DNA from: CSBr16-58 sp051859825
GTDB lineage: Bacteria > Bacteroidota > Bacteroidia > Flavobacteriales > Schleiferiaceae
DNA length: 63,829 bases
Assembly: GCA_051859825.1 (NCBI GenBank)
Contig: JBHYFA010000004.1
Span: 1-63,829 of the forward strand
Reading direction: 5' to 3'
This document shows positions 26,810 through 36,586 of this stretch, piece by piece. Within the stretch, counting starts at the first letter, position 1. Each line of letters opens with the position of its first letter. The notes under the pieces were generated by a model. It was given only the letters and a program-made list of their open reading frames with translations, did no database searches and was not told where the DNA came from. The position numbers and the translations under genes are program-made.

Positions 26810-29322
26810 TATTGCAAAATAAGTTTCTTGGTTACCACGCCGTTATTCGTTTCAAATCGAAGCAAGTAAATACCTGATGGCAAATCACCTAAATCCCAAT
26901 GAAAATCTGTATCAGCGTAAAGCTGCGTGCGCTTTAACTCTCTTCCATCCAAACTTTGTAAACGAACCTGAGCATCATCTGGGATTCGTAAATTTACGCG
27001 TCCATCTGCTGGGTTGGGAAACACCTTGAAGTTTGCCTCACGGGAAAAGTTTTCTTGAGAGAGATTAACGTGGAAAAGCGGACTCTCCCACACACCTCTA
27101 CCGTACGTACCCGCACGAATTCGTCCAATATTATACTGAATCTTCAAGTCGTTCACAATTACATTTGGCATACCATCGAAAAAAGGAATAAACTCATCCA
27201 TACCTTCCTCAAAGTAATATACCCCTACATCCATACCTACATACAAACGGTCGTGCGTACCTTCCTGAATAGCGATAACATTGGCTGGTAAATTAGGTAA
27301 GCCATCGTGCAAGGAAACCCAGGTTTGACCTTTATCCTCACTTTTAAATACTTTGGATGTAGCGAAATATCCACCGTAGGTAACGTAAACCACATCCGAG
27401 TTATTCGGTGAAACCTTAATATCGGTAATGGGTAATGAACTTGGTAAAAATCCTGTGGTCATCTGCCAAGTTGCCCCACCGTCTTCGGAAATAAATGGAC
27501 GACTAAGACCATTCACATAGTACATGATGTTTGGATTAGTCTTACTCTGTGCAATATGTCGAATCTTCGTAGAGGATTGAGCTATCATACTCCAACTCAT
27601 ACCACCATTGGTCGAGCGCCAAAGATTATCTTTACCTACATAGAGAATATCCGGATTCGTGGGATGCATGATATAGGGTGTAACCCATAAGCCCGTTTCA
27701 TCAATATTGCGCATCAAACGAATAAAGGTTGAACCTCCATCAGTGGATTTACGAAGATTGCCAAACTGCGTGGAAATGTAAACAATGTTTGGATCGGTCG
27801 GATGAATAATGGTATGCATACCATCTGCACCAAAAATATGCTTCCAAATACCGTTTTCTAAACGATTGGTACCGTTATCCTGACTACCAAATTGCATTAT
27901 ATTGTTAAAATTCGGGCTTAATCCCATGCCATAAATCTGGGTGATTTCGAGACCCTTGGAAATATCTTCCCAAGTTAAGCCCCCCGTATTCGTTCGAAAA
28001 ATTCCACCATCACAACCAACATAAAGCATATTTCCATGATAACCCAAATAGTGAATATCGGCGTGGACATACGGACGATTTTGATTATCGTAACGCCAAT
28101 GCGATTGAATATGAAAATCATCTCCACCATTAAAAGTTCTCCAAATATTTACTCCTCCTGTGAAAACATGATCGGCATTGGTAGGATGAACTGCTACACA
28201 GAGGTCGTACCATCCCTGGCCTCGCTCATTCTCCCCTAACTCGTCGCTAGCTAGAATATTAGGTGTATCTAACTTTAAAACAAATGACTCCGCCACATCA
28301 TCAGAGCGGTAAAAACCTCGAAGACCTTGGGTAGCACTCGAAGCGAGTAAAGCATACACCCGATTAGAATCGGCGGGAGAAACACCAAGGGCTATTCTAC
28401 TCGTACCGTTAGCATTTGGCAAACCATCAGAAATTTCCCTGAAGGTAGCGCCCCCGTCCTCCGATTTATACATGCGATTACTAGCGGCAAAAATTACCGA
28501 AGGATTGAGTGGATGATAGGCCATTGAACGGAAATTACCCGTTGGTGTAACCTGCGACCAAGTAGTTCCCGCATCGGTAGAGCGATATACTCCGTTCGAG
28601 GCAGCAACCATGATGATACTCGTATCGTTTGGTGCAAAATAAACATCCGAAATTCGTACAAATTGATTAACAGCAAATTGCAATCCTGTAGTATCCCAAG
28701 TTTGCCCTCCATCATAACTACGCAAAAGTCCAATACTATACGTACTTGCTCCGTAACCATCGCCTGTTCCCAGTAGCAAAGATTGATTATTAAGGTGATT
28801 AATGGCCATTCCCGTAGCTCCAATTACCGGAAGATGATCGGTGAGATTCGTCCATGTACCGCCATTGTTGGTTGACTTCCATACTCCGCCAGAGGGCGTT
28901 GCAAGGTAAATAATTTGCGGATTTACCGGATCAACCTCAATCCAATTTACCCTACCCAATCCAGGATTATATCCACTGGTATGATTAACCCAATCATTGG
29001 GACCTAAAGACTCCCAACTTCCCTGATACAGTCCAGATTTCCTCGTATTCTGCTGATATTCGGCCATTTCTTTCCAAAGAACATTACCTGCAGGACGCTG
29101 ACCATCCTTTCCTACACGTCTTTCCATCCAATGCGCCCAACGTTCAAACTGCTTATGACCTTGTCCACGTGCGTAAGGCACTGAACCCCATTGCTCTTCG
29201 TAGGCTTTTCTAACCTCATTCACCGTGTACCGGGGATCTTCCATCATTTCCACCCAAGTCTGAGCCTGAATAAAACTTACCGAAATAAAAAACAGAAACA
29301 AACTGCAAAATCTCAACATCAT
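26809..29322 (-). CDS. sortilin/BNR-repeat T9SS type A surface protein
   Basis: This 837-residue exported protein (signal peptide to SFIQAQ) is largely a beta-propeller of BNR/VPS10-like repeats. The Asp-box pattern S-x-D-x-G-x-T-W recurs, as in KSTNNGGTWTNL, RSYDGGQTWDT, RSTDAGTTWSQV, KSEDGGATFREI, RSTNGGMSWSMI and KSEDKGQTWVSL. The last 75 residues are a T9SS type A sorting domain (VFPNPADGRVNLRI ... LPSGIYLLRFETNNG). It is probably a cell-surface or secreted hydrolase or lectin of unknown substrate. I prefer the ATG at 29322 over the GTG at 29325. It is co-translated with the PAP2 protein. Confidence 0.88.
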   Translation of the reverse strand: MMLRFCSLFLFFISVSFIQAQTWVEMMEDPRYTVNEVRKAYEEQWGSVPYARGQGHKQFERWAHWMERRVGKDGQRPAGNVLWKEMAEYQQNTRKSGLYQGSWESLGPNDWVNHTSGYNPGLGRVNWIEVDPVNPQIIYLATPSGGVWKSTNNGGTWTNLTDHLPVIGATGMAINHLNNQSLLLGTGDGYGASTYSIGLLRSYDGGQTWDTTGLQFAVNQFVRISDVYFAPNDTSIIMVAASNGVYRSTDAGTTWSQVTPTGNFRSMAYHPLNPSVIFAASNRMYKSEDGGATFREISDGLPNANGTSRIALGVSPADSNRVYALLASSATQGLRGFYRSDDVAESFVLKLDTPNILASDELGENERGQGWYDLCVAVHPTNADHVFTGGVNIWRTFNGGDDFHIQSHWRYDNQNRPYVHADIHYLGYHGNMLYVGCDGGIFRTNTGGLTWEDISKGLEITQIYGMGLSPNFNNIMQFGSQDNGTNRLENGIWKHIFGADGMHTIIHPTDPNIVYISTQFGNLRKSTDGGSTFIRLMRNIDETGLWVTPYIMHPTNPDILYVGKDNLWRSTNGGMSWSMIAQSSTKIRHIAQSKTNPNIMYYVNGLSRPFISEDGGATWQMTTGFLPSSLPITDIKVSPNNSDVVYVTYGGYFATSKVFKSEDKGQTWVSLHDGLPNLPANVIAIQEGTHDRLYVGMDVGVYYFEEGMDEFIPFFDGMPNVIVNDLKIQYNIGRIRAGTYGRGVWESPLFHVNLSQENFSREANFKVFPNPADGRVNLRIPDDAQVRLQSLDGRELKRTQLYADTDFHWDLGDLPSGIYLLRFETNNGVVTKKLILQ

Positions 29323-29468
29323 CACAAATGAAAATTAATAAAGAATTTACCAAAAGTTTTAGTAATCCGATAACCCGGAAAAACCAAATCAAGCAGTAAA
29401 GCTTTGTAAAACAAATAAAGCCACGAATATACGAATATATCGTGTTGTAATGATTGTTAAAATGATAT

Positions 29469-31112
29469 TTATTTCAACATGAACGGCAGTAAAGATTTAC
29501 CCGTGCTGCCATTGGGCTGATGCATACGCAACATATTGGAGATGGTGGGCGCAATATCGATGATTTCAACTTGCTCAAAAGATTCACCCACCGGAACTCC
29601 CGTACCAAAGAAAAGCAATGGCACACGGGTGTCGTAGCTATACCCTGTGCCATGCGTAGTACCGGTTATCTGCCACGGACGCTCAAGATAAGACGGGTGC
29701 AAGGTAAGGATTACATCACCACTACGTCCATCCATTATCCCAAGTTGAACCATTCCGCGAATGCCCTTCGTGAACTCATTATTATGATAATCGTCGAGTG
29801 TATGGGCAAAAATCACTTCTGGGGTCTTACGGCTTTCATCTATGATAAACTGCTGGATGGCTTTGCGATCGAGAGCATGTTCTGAAATAATTTCGTCGTT
29901 CAAATAAAATTGAAGGTTCTTGTAAGCTTCAATCAAATTTGCATGTCCAAATTTTTCTTGCAACAAAGTATCGAGCCTTTCTTTTAAATCATTGGAAAAA
30001 ATACCCGACGGAATTTTGGCATCCTCCATAAAAAGTGAATTATCAGCCGCACCGTGATCGGCGGTAAGGAAAACCAAGTACTTCCCCTTTCCCACTACAT
30101 TATCGAGATAGCGAAAAAAGGCTGCTAGCTCCCGATCGAAGCGCACGTAAATATCGGCAATCTCCATGGCGCGCGGACCAAACTGGTGACCAACGTAATC
30201 GGGAGTAGAAAAACTCAAAGTCAAAATATCGGTTTCTCCTCGCTGCCCCAATTTTTCTGCCTCAATAGCCGCCATACCCATTTCAAAAGTAATGGTATTT
30301 CCTCCGGGAGTGTTTTTGATTAAATTGGTTCCCAAACGCTTAAAAATCACCGGCAGATTATGAGGGAAGGTGGGGCGCGATTGTCCCATAAATGGACCTT
30401 CGTAGCGATTGTCGTCTTCTGAGCTGAATTCACGGTAGCGCTCTAAAGGCAACATCGGCTCCCAGTTGTCCTGCACCAAAGCCACGGGTCGTTTGCGCTT
30501 GTTGTAGTCATTTACCCACTTGGGTAATTTGTCCAAATAAAAACTCGAGCTCACCCATTTTCCTGACCCCCCTTCATACCAATAAGCGGCGTTGGCGGTA
30601 TGACCTGCGGGCAACACTGCTCCCCTGTCTTTCAAGGCAATACCGATGGTTTTACTGCGAAAATTGGAAAACAAGCGCCACTCATCCGTGAAAGTAGTAG
30701 TAAGCATGTTTCGCGGCGACATTTGCCCGTCCTTAGAATCTGTTCCTACGCCTTGCACGCTGTGATCTTGCACTACGTACATGTTGGATCTACTATTGCG
30801 GTCGTACCAATTATTGGCAATAATTCCGTGAACAGCCGGAGTAGTTCCAGAGTAAATACTTGCGTGTCCGGGACCTGTATAGGTAGGAATATATGGGTAA
30901 TTGGTATTATGAAAATGAAAACCTTCACGCATCATACGTTTAAATCCGTCGTCGCTGTACAAATCGTAATAGCGGTATAGATAATCATAGCGCATTTGAT
31001 CTACCACGATACCAACAATCAAGGCAGGACGCTCGGGGACTTCTTGCGCACGTAAACCGGAAAAGGTGAGTACAAAAGCAAGTATGCAAAAACGTTTCAG
31101 CATGATATTCAT
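29469..31112 (-). CDS. PafA-type alkaline phosphatase
   Basis: This 547-residue protein has a signal peptide (cleavage after LRAQ) and the alkaline-phosphatase superfamily fold. The metal ligand is in IVGIVVDQMRYDYL, the nucleophilic threonine in YTGPGHASIYSG, the zinc site in TPDYVGHQFGP and the second site in LTADHGAADN. This is the PafA arrangement common in Bacteroidota: a periplasmic phosphate-scavenging enzyme with calcium-independent, broad phosphomonoesterase activity. There is an alternative start at 31103 (MLKRF). It is not next to a phosphate transporter. Confidence 0.9.
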   Translation of the reverse strand: MNIMLKRFCILAFVLTFSGLRAQEVPERPALIVGIVVDQMRYDYLYRYYDLYSDDGFKRMMREGFHFHNTNYPYIPTYTGPGHASIYSGTTPAVHGIIANNWYDRNSRSNMYVVQDHSVQGVGTDSKDGQMSPRNMLTTTFTDEWRLFSNFRSKTIGIALKDRGAVLPAGHTANAAYWYEGGSGKWVSSSFYLDKLPKWVNDYNKRKRPVALVQDNWEPMLPLERYREFSSEDDNRYEGPFMGQSRPTFPHNLPVIFKRLGTNLIKNTPGGNTITFEMGMAAIEAEKLGQRGETDILTLSFSTPDYVGHQFGPRAMEIADIYVRFDRELAAFFRYLDNVVGKGKYLVFLTADHGAADNSLFMEDAKIPSGIFSNDLKERLDTLLQEKFGHANLIEAYKNLQFYLNDEIISEHALDRKAIQQFIIDESRKTPEVIFAHTLDDYHNNEFTKGIRGMVQLGIMDGRSGDVILTLHPSYLERPWQITGTTHGTGYSYDTRVPLLFFGTGVPVGESFEQVEIIDIAPTISNMLRMHQPNGSTGKSLLPFMLK

Positions 31113-31159
31113 TTTAGAGGCCGCAAGTTAGAACTACCTATATTAAGCCAAAGTAAAGC

Positions 31160-32116
31160 TTACTTCAAGCCTATTTCTCGCAATCGTTCATCCAGATACT
31201 CACCGGCAGTAATATCGTCGTAGGCTCGGGGCGAAGCATCAGAAACGCATTCGGGCAAACAATTTAGTGGCATATCGCTGCGTGGATGCAAGAAAAAAGG
31301 AATGGAAAAGCGCGGTTTAGCCCACTCCGATTTAGGTGGATTGATAACGCGGTGCGTAGTCGAACGCAGTTTATTGTTGGTCAAGCGCTGAAGCATATCG
31401 CCCACATTCACCACAATCATATCGGGCAAAGCCGTTACCGAAACCCACTCCCCCGCTCTGCTCAATACTTGCAGTCCATCGGCGGAGGCTCCCATCAGTA
31501 AGGTAATAAGGTTGATATCCTCGTGCTCGGCGGCACGCACGGCATCACCGGGATCTTGGGTAATGGGTGGATAGTGAATGGCGCGAAGGATACTATTTCC
31601 CGCACGCACATGAGATTCAAAGTAATCTTCGTCTAGACCAATATAAATAGCCAAAGCGCGAAGCATCTGCAATCCGGTGCGTTCTAAGGTTTGATAAGCC
31701 TCTTTACCCCGACTGTTAAATTCGGGCAGCTCTTCTACCATGATATTGTCCGGATAATGGTCGGAAGCGCTGTCTTCTTCTTGCACTTCGTATTGACCAA
31801 ATTGCCAAAATTCTTTCAAATCACCGGCATTGCGTCCTTTCGCGTGTTCTTTTCCAAAAGAAACAAATCCACGTTGTCCGGCCAATTCCGGACGCTCGTA
31901 TTTTTTCTTCGTCTCTACGGGTAAGGCAAAAAAGTTTTGTACTTGCTGATATAAGCTTTCAACCAAATCATCGCTTAAGCCGTGGTTGCTGATGGCCACA
32001 AAGCCTATTTCTTCGTAGGCTTTACCCAAATTTTGCACAAAAGCTGAACGCTGTTCTGGTGTTCCATGAATAAAATGCGCCAAGTCGAGCGCGGGAATGC
32101 CAATGGTATTTTCCAT
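31160..32116 (-). CDS. isopenicillin-N-synthase-like 2OG-Fe(II) oxygenase
   Basis: This 318-residue protein contains the N-terminal DIOX_N region (AYEEIGFVAISNHG) and the jelly-roll core with the iron ligands EHEDINLITL (HxD) and STTHRVINP (distal His), and RFSIPFF for the 2-oxoglutarate carboxylate. It is therefore predicted to couple 2-oxoglutarate decarboxylation to substrate oxidation. Bacteroidota members of this family are conserved but their substrate is unknown; a beta-lactam role is not implied. It lies seven bases after folD and is last in the ffh-folD run. Confidence 0.88.
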   Translation of the reverse strand: MENTIGIPALDLAHFIHGTPEQRSAFVQNLGKAYEEIGFVAISNHGLSDDLVESLYQQVQNFFALPVETKKKYERPELAGQRGFVSFGKEHAKGRNAGDLKEFWQFGQYEVQEEDSASDHYPDNIMVEELPEFNSRGKEAYQTLERTGLQMLRALAIYIGLDEDYFESHVRAGNSILRAIHYPPITQDPGDAVRAAEHEDINLITLLMGASADGLQVLSRAGEWVSVTALPDMIVVNVGDMLQRLTNNKLRSTTHRVINPPKSEWAKPRFSIPFFLHPRSDMPLNCLPECVSDASPRAYDDITAGEYLDERLREIGLK

Positions 32117-32123
32117 AAGAGAA

Positions 32124-33014
32124 TTATTGAGCCGACTGCTTAACCCTCAATCGGGCGGCAATCAAAGTATTTTTTAGAAGTGAAGCAATGGTCATGGGGC
32201 CTACACCACCCGGTACTGGGGTAATAAACGCTGCTTTGGGAGCAACGGTTTCAAACTCTACATCGCCAACCAATCGGTATCCGGATTTTTTTTCCTTATC
32301 GACAATTCGTGTGATACCCACGTCAACCACTACAACGCCATTTTTCACCATATCACCGGTAACAAAATTTGGTCTGCCAACCGCCGCAATGATGATATCT
32401 GCGGAGCGCAAAACACTTTCTAAATTTCGGGTATGACTGTGGCAAACCGTTACGGTGGCGTTTCCGGGATAGGCATTACGCGACATCAGTAGGCTCATTG
32501 GCATGCCCACAATATGACTTCTTCCGAGAACCACACAGTGCTTACCGCCGGTTTCAATATTGTAGCGATCCAGAAGTTCGATGATTCCACTGGGTGTTGC
32601 CGGAGAAAAAGCGGTCATTCCAAGTGCCATTCTACCGAGATTTTGCGGATGAAATCCGTCCACGTCTTTCTTGGGGTCGATGGCCATGATAACCTTTTGC
32701 TCACGAATATGCACGGGAAGAGGAAGTTGAACAATGAAGCCATCTATCTCCTCATCTTGATTGAGTTTTTCTACCTCTTCAAGCAGTTCAGCCTGGCTTA
32801 TGGTATCCGACAAGCGAACGAGAGTAGAACGGAATCCTACCTCCTCACAAGCTTTGATTTTGGCATTAACGTAGGTAACACTTGCTCCGTTGTTTCCCAC
32901 TAAAATGGCGGCCAAGTGCGGAGGACGAAAACCCTTAGCGGTAATTTTAGTTACCTCTTCGGCTATTTCGTTGCGAAGATCTTGTGAGGTTTTCTTTCCG
33001 TCTAAAATAATCAT
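32124..33014 (-). CDS. folD: bifunctional methylenetetrahydrofolate dehydrogenase/cyclohydrolase
   Basis: This 296-residue protein is full length for FolD. Signatures are YVNAKIKACEEVG with the catalytic lysine, DGFIVQLPLPVHI, the NADP-binding VLGRSHIVGMPMSLLM and TPVPGGVGPMTIASLL. It interconverts 5,10-methylene- and 10-formyl-tetrahydrofolate in one-carbon metabolism. It lies 11 bases after ffh and 7 before the oxygenase gene, apparently in the same transcript. Confidence 0.97.
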   Translation of the reverse strand: MIILDGKKTSQDLRNEIAEEVTKITAKGFRPPHLAAILVGNNGASVTYVNAKIKACEEVGFRSTLVRLSDTISQAELLEEVEKLNQDEEIDGFIVQLPLPVHIREQKVIMAIDPKKDVDGFHPQNLGRMALGMTAFSPATPSGIIELLDRYNIETGGKHCVVLGRSHIVGMPMSLLMSRNAYPGNATVTVCHSHTRNLESVLRSADIIIAAVGRPNFVTGDMVKNGVVVVDVGITRIVDKEKKSGYRLVGDVEFETVAPKAAFITPVPGGVGPMTIASLLKNTLIAARLRVKQSAQ

Positions 33015-33025
33015 ACAAAACGTTT

Positions 33026-34375
33026 TTATCTGCTAAAAGGCATTTTGGGCATTCCGCCTCCCATCATAGAAGCGAGGTTTTTCATTTTTCCACCCTGAAG
33101 TTTCTTCATCATCTTACTCATATCCTCAAACTGCTTTACCAGTTTATTTACTTCCGAAATGTCGCGACCGCAACCTCTGGCAATACGTGCTTTTCGGCTA
33201 CCGTTCATCACTTTTGGATTGAGGCGCTCTTCAATGGTCATACTCTGAATGATGGACTCAATACCTTTAAAAGCATCGTCATCAATATCCACGTCCTTCA
33301 TCATTTTACCCATACCCGGCATCATACCGAGAAGGTCTTTCATGCTACCCATTTTCTTGATTTGCTGAATTTGCCCGTAGAAGTCTTCGTAGTTGAAGGT
33401 ATTGGTGGCAAATTTCTTAGAAAGCTTGCGGGCTTCCTTTTCATCGAATTGTTCTTGCGCTCGTTCTACCAACGAAACCACATCGCCCATGCCCAAAATA
33501 CGGTCGGCCATACGGTCTGGATAGAACACGTCGAGTGCTTCCATTTTCTCGCCCGTACCCACAAATTTGATGGGCTTTTTCACGGTTGCGCGAATGGTCA
33601 AAGCCGCACCACCTCGGGTGTCTCCATCGAGTTTGGTGAGCACTACCCCATCGAAATTAAGTAAATCGTTGAAGGCTTTGGCCGTATTCACCGCATCCTG
33701 TCCGGTCATGGAGTCCACAACGAAAAGGGTTTCCGAAGGAGCGATGGACTTGTGAACCGCGGCTATTTCGTCCATCATTTGTTTGTCAACCGACAAGCGA
33801 CCGGCGGTATCGACAATTACTGTATTAAAACCGTTGGCTTTGGCGTGCTTTACTGCTTTTTCGGCGATATCCACGGGATTCATATTTCCCTCATCGGTAA
33901 ATACCTCAGCACCGATTTGTTCGCCCAAGACTTTCAACTGCTGAATCGCCGCAGGACGATACACGTCGCCGGCGGTAAGCAATACTTTGCGGTTTTTCTT
34001 TTTCTGTAAGTAATTGGCAAGTTTAGCCGTAAAGGTAGTTTTACCCGAACCTTGCAAACCCGCAATGAGAATAACTGCGGGTTTGCCGTCGAGATTAATG
34101 TCTTCAGCTGTTCCGCCCATGAGCTCGGCCATTTCGTCACGCATGACTTTTACGAGAACTTGGCCGGGTTTGAGGGCGGTAAGAACTTTTTGCCCGAGGG
34201 CTTTATCGCGAACGGTATTGGTAAAATCCTTAGCGATTTTGAAACTCACGTCGGCATCGAGCAGCGCGCGACGCACTTCCTTCATGGTTTCCGCAACGTT
34301 TACCTCCGTAATTTGTCCGTGCCCTTTAAGAACGTGCAGGGCATTTTCTAATTTTCCCGATAGATTATCAAACAT
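33026..34375 (-). CDS. ffh: signal recognition particle protein
   Basis: This 449-residue protein has the N domain, the GTPase G domain (GLQGSGKTTFTAKLA, DTAGRLS, TKLDGDTRGGAAL) and the Met-rich M domain (MMPGMGKMMKDVD; RIARGCGRDISEVNKLVKQF). It binds signal sequences and SRP RNA and delivers membrane-protein ribosomes to FtsY. It is the first gene of a run with folD and the oxygenase. The TATCTTTG promoter element at 34396-34403 precedes it. Confidence 0.97.
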   Translation of the reverse strand: MFDNLSGKLENALHVLKGHGQITEVNVAETMKEVRRALLDADVSFKIAKDFTNTVRDKALGQKVLTALKPGQVLVKVMRDEMAELMGGTAEDINLDGKPAVILIAGLQGSGKTTFTAKLANYLQKKKNRKVLLTAGDVYRPAAIQQLKVLGEQIGAEVFTDEGNMNPVDIAEKAVKHAKANGFNTVIVDTAGRLSVDKQMMDEIAAVHKSIAPSETLFVVDSMTGQDAVNTAKAFNDLLNFDGVVLTKLDGDTRGGAALTIRATVKKPIKFVGTGEKMEALDVFYPDRMADRILGMGDVVSLVERAQEQFDEKEARKLSKKFATNTFNYEDFYGQIQQIKKMGSMKDLLGMMPGMGKMMKDVDIDDDAFKGIESIIQSMTIEERLNPKVMNGSRKARIARGCGRDISEVNKLVKQFEDMSKMMKKLQGGKMKNLASMMGGGMPKMPFSR

Positions 34376-34395
34376 AAAAACAGCTATTTTGGCCG

Positions 34396-34403
34396 CAAAG
34401 ATA
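34396..34403 (-). promoter_or_regulatory. -7 promoter element of ffh
   Basis: On the minus strand TATCTTTG matches TAnnTTTG, 20 bases before the ATG at 34375. No convincing -33 element is seen. Confidence 0.5.
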
Positions 34404-34481
34404 AGCGTTTTTACGGGGAAGGAAGCACTCTATCGTTATGAAATTTTCCCAAAAAACAGGGGGAATAACCAACAAACAAAT

Positions 34482-35279
34482 CTAATTTTTCTGAAACTTA
34501 CGACCTGATTGCGGATTTGGTTTTGCTCCACTTACTTTAGCGTTGATAGGCATATTGAAGCTCATGCGTACCGGTTCTCCGCGTTGCATAGCTGGTTCAA
34601 AATCTGAAAGCAGTGAAATAACTCGAATTGCCTCAGCATCTAAATCAGGATGAACAGAACGAAGAACGCGTACAGAGCTAACCGAGCCGTCTCTTTCAAT
34701 AATAAAGTTGACAACGATTACACCTTGGGCTTCTTCCTTACTGGCAGATTCAGGAAATTTGAAATTAGCGCCTATATGCTGCGCCATTTTTGTTTGAAAA
34801 CAAGTTGCACGCTCTTCTTCAGATTCAAAATCCTCACAACCTTTGAATACGGGTTTTTTCTCTACTGTAGCAAAATTTAAAGGCTGACCTTCACCATCCT
34901 TTGATGAATAAATGGGAATGAAAACATTCGCTTCAACAGGTTCACCATCTTTCAAGGCCGGCTGAACTTTTTCTAATAATGCAAAAACCCGACGCACTTC
35001 ATCTTGAAGAGCTTCGGGAGTTTCATTCATGAATTTAATTTCACTAATGTCACCATTAACATTAAATGTCAAACGGGTGCTTACATAAACATCTACAAAT
35101 TCTCCGTCTTCAGAATAACTAAACTCGGAATCAATCAAGTCATTAACTTTTTCCATGAAGCAATTCATAAGATTCTCTTCATCCTGACAGTTGGGATACA
35201 CCAAAAAGGTATCATAAGGAGATTGAGCAAAAGTAGAAAACGAAAAAGCGGTGATCAGGGTGGTGATAATGTTTTTCAT
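34482..35279 (-). CDS. exported protein with two TonB-C-like domains
   Basis: This 265-residue protein has a cleavable signal peptide (MKNIITTLITAFSFSTFAQ), not a TonB anchor, and no proline-rich spacer. It contains two similar halves. The first has YPNCQDEENLMNCFMEKVND and ends in EANVFIPI; the second has FKGCEDFESEEERATCFQTK and ends in MSFNMPI. Each half carries a two-cysteine signature and a TonB_C-type V-x-F-x-I-x-x-D/N-G strand (VNFIIERDGSVSSVRVL in the second). It appears to be an internal duplication of the Bacteroidota energy-transducer domain set free in the periplasm. It may bind outer-membrane receptors but cannot transmit force by the usual mechanism. Confidence 0.75.
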   Translation of the reverse strand: MKNIITTLITAFSFSTFAQSPYDTFLVYPNCQDEENLMNCFMEKVNDLIDSEFSYSEDGEFVDVYVSTRLTFNVNGDISEIKFMNETPEALQDEVRRVFALLEKVQPALKDGEPVEANVFIPIYSSKDGEGQPLNFATVEKKPVFKGCEDFESEEERATCFQTKMAQHIGANFKFPESASKEEAQGVIVVNFIIERDGSVSSVRVLRSVHPDLDAEAIRVISLLSDFEPAMQRGEPVRMSFNMPINAKVSGAKPNPQSGRKFQKN

Positions 35280-35341
35280 GGTTAAATATTTTTAGGGTTA
35301 AACAAAACATTAGTTTAAAAGACGAAAAATCTTTACAAATA

Positions 35342-36313
35342 CTATTCCGAAAGCCAATGAACCAAATCTAAAAGATTACGATTGATATCACGGTGGTGTT
35401 TGACCGATTTTTCGAAGGGTACTTCCACAACTTTTCCGTGCATTCTACCAATCATAATGTTGGTTTTCCCTTCCATCAGGGCTTTTACTGCTCCCGCACC
35501 AAGCTCACTAGCCAGCACTCGATCGTAGGCGGTTGGGGATCCACCACGTTGCATGTGTCCTAGAATACTCACACGGGTATCGAAGTGCGGAAAGCGTTCT
35601 TTCACCAGTTTTGCTAGTGATTCAGCTCCTCCACTATCATCACCTTCGGCCACAATAATAATGGCGCTGGTTTTTTCTCTATCCCAACCTTTTTCCAGCT
35701 TTTGCATAAGAGCTTCGGTATAGGTTGCCGTTTCTGGAACGAGCACCTCCTCCGCCCCACAGGCAATTCCCGAACGCAAAGCAATAAATCCGGCATCGCG
35801 TCCCATTACTTCCACGAAGAACAGGCGATTATGCGAATTGGCAGTGTCTCTGATTTTATCAACAGCCTGCACAACGGTATTAATTGCGGTATCGTACCCA
35901 ATGGTTGCCTCCGTGCCGTAGAGATCATTATCAATGGTTCCGGGCGTTCCTACTACGGGCAATCCAAACTCTTGATGCAGGGTCAACGCACCTTTAAAAG
36001 ACCCATCGCCACCAATAACCACGAGACCTTCAACCCCGGCATTGCGTAAATTCGCCATAGCTTGCTTGCGACCCTCAGGCTGCATGAAATCTTTACTACG
36101 AGCCGTTTTCAAAATGGTACCTCCCCGTTGGATAATGTTGCTTACGTCATTCGGAGAAAGGGTGAAAATATCATTTTCAATCATTCCTTGATAGCCACGG
36201 CGCACTCCAGCTACTTCGATTTTAAAGTGATTGGCCGCTCGAACTACGGCTCGAACACAGGCATTCATTCCGGGAGAATCTCCTCCTGAAGTGAGAACAG
36301 CGATTTTTTTCAT
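35342..36313 (-). CDS. pfkA: ATP-dependent 6-phosphofructokinase
   Basis: This 323-residue protein is full length. Signatures are TSGGDSPGMNACVRAV, GGDGSFKGA and GTPGTIDNDLYGTE. The Gly in GGDGS and in PGTID mark the ATP-dependent rather than the pyrophosphate-dependent type. It phosphorylates fructose 6-phosphate in glycolysis. The ATG at 36313 falls inside the first unit of a tandem repeat (36309-36565), so the repeat forms its 5' region; no TAnnTTTG element is evident. Confidence 0.96.
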   Translation of the reverse strand: MKKIAVLTSGGDSPGMNACVRAVVRAANHFKIEVAGVRRGYQGMIENDIFTLSPNDVSNIIQRGGTILKTARSKDFMQPEGRKQAMANLRNAGVEGLVVIGGDGSFKGALTLHQEFGLPVVGTPGTIDNDLYGTEATIGYDTAINTVVQAVDKIRDTANSHNRLFFVEVMGRDAGFIALRSGIACGAEEVLVPETATYTEALMQKLEKGWDREKTSAIIIVAEGDDSGGAESLAKLVKERFPHFDTRVSILGHMQRGGSPTAYDRVLASELGAGAVKALMEGKTNIMIGRMHGKVVEVPFEKSVKHHRDINRNLLDLVHWLSE

Positions 36314-36565
36314 ATGTACATAATTTTTTTTCAGTTGTCATCCCGACAAGTGTATCGGGACAAGTTATGGAATCGCATAAAGAAAATTATTTTCATTCGT
36401 GTTTGTATAGCAAATAATTTCCTTTATGCTTATTTCATATGTAAATAATTTGATTTTTAAAGGTCATCCCGACGTGTATGTCGGGACAAGTTATGGAATG
36501 TCCTTGTCAATTTTCATTGGAGCTTATGAAGGCTACTACATGGACATTTCATGTGTAAATGATTT
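36309..36565. repeat. tandem ~120-bp repeat with CCCGAC hairpins upstream of pfkA
   Basis: Two full units and the start of a third. The unit begins TTTCATATGTAAATAATTTG (36309, 36432 and, with changes, 36548) and contains GTCATCCCGAC followed by CGGGACAAGTTATGGAAT (36336-36373, 36463-36500). Each core is a hairpin (CCCGACgtgtatGTCGGG in unit 2). Each unit also has a second inverted pair: CGCATAAAG with CTTTATGC in unit 1, GGAATGTCC with GGACATTTC in unit 2. The unit sequences differ outside the core while their arms stay complementary. The pfkA start codon lies in unit 1. Confidence 0.75.
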
Positions 36566-36586
36566 GTTTATTATGGTGAAAAATAG

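Noticed and set aside
29400..29460. ACGAATAT direct repeats downstream of the sortilin-like gene region considered as an operator or small array
   Set aside because: Only two short, AT-rich copies; this can arise by chance.
31160..32116. Isopenicillin-N-synthase-like gene as a sign of beta-lactam biosynthesis
   Set aside because: No NRPS or other beta-lactam genes are present; it is linked to ffh and folD, and the family is broad.
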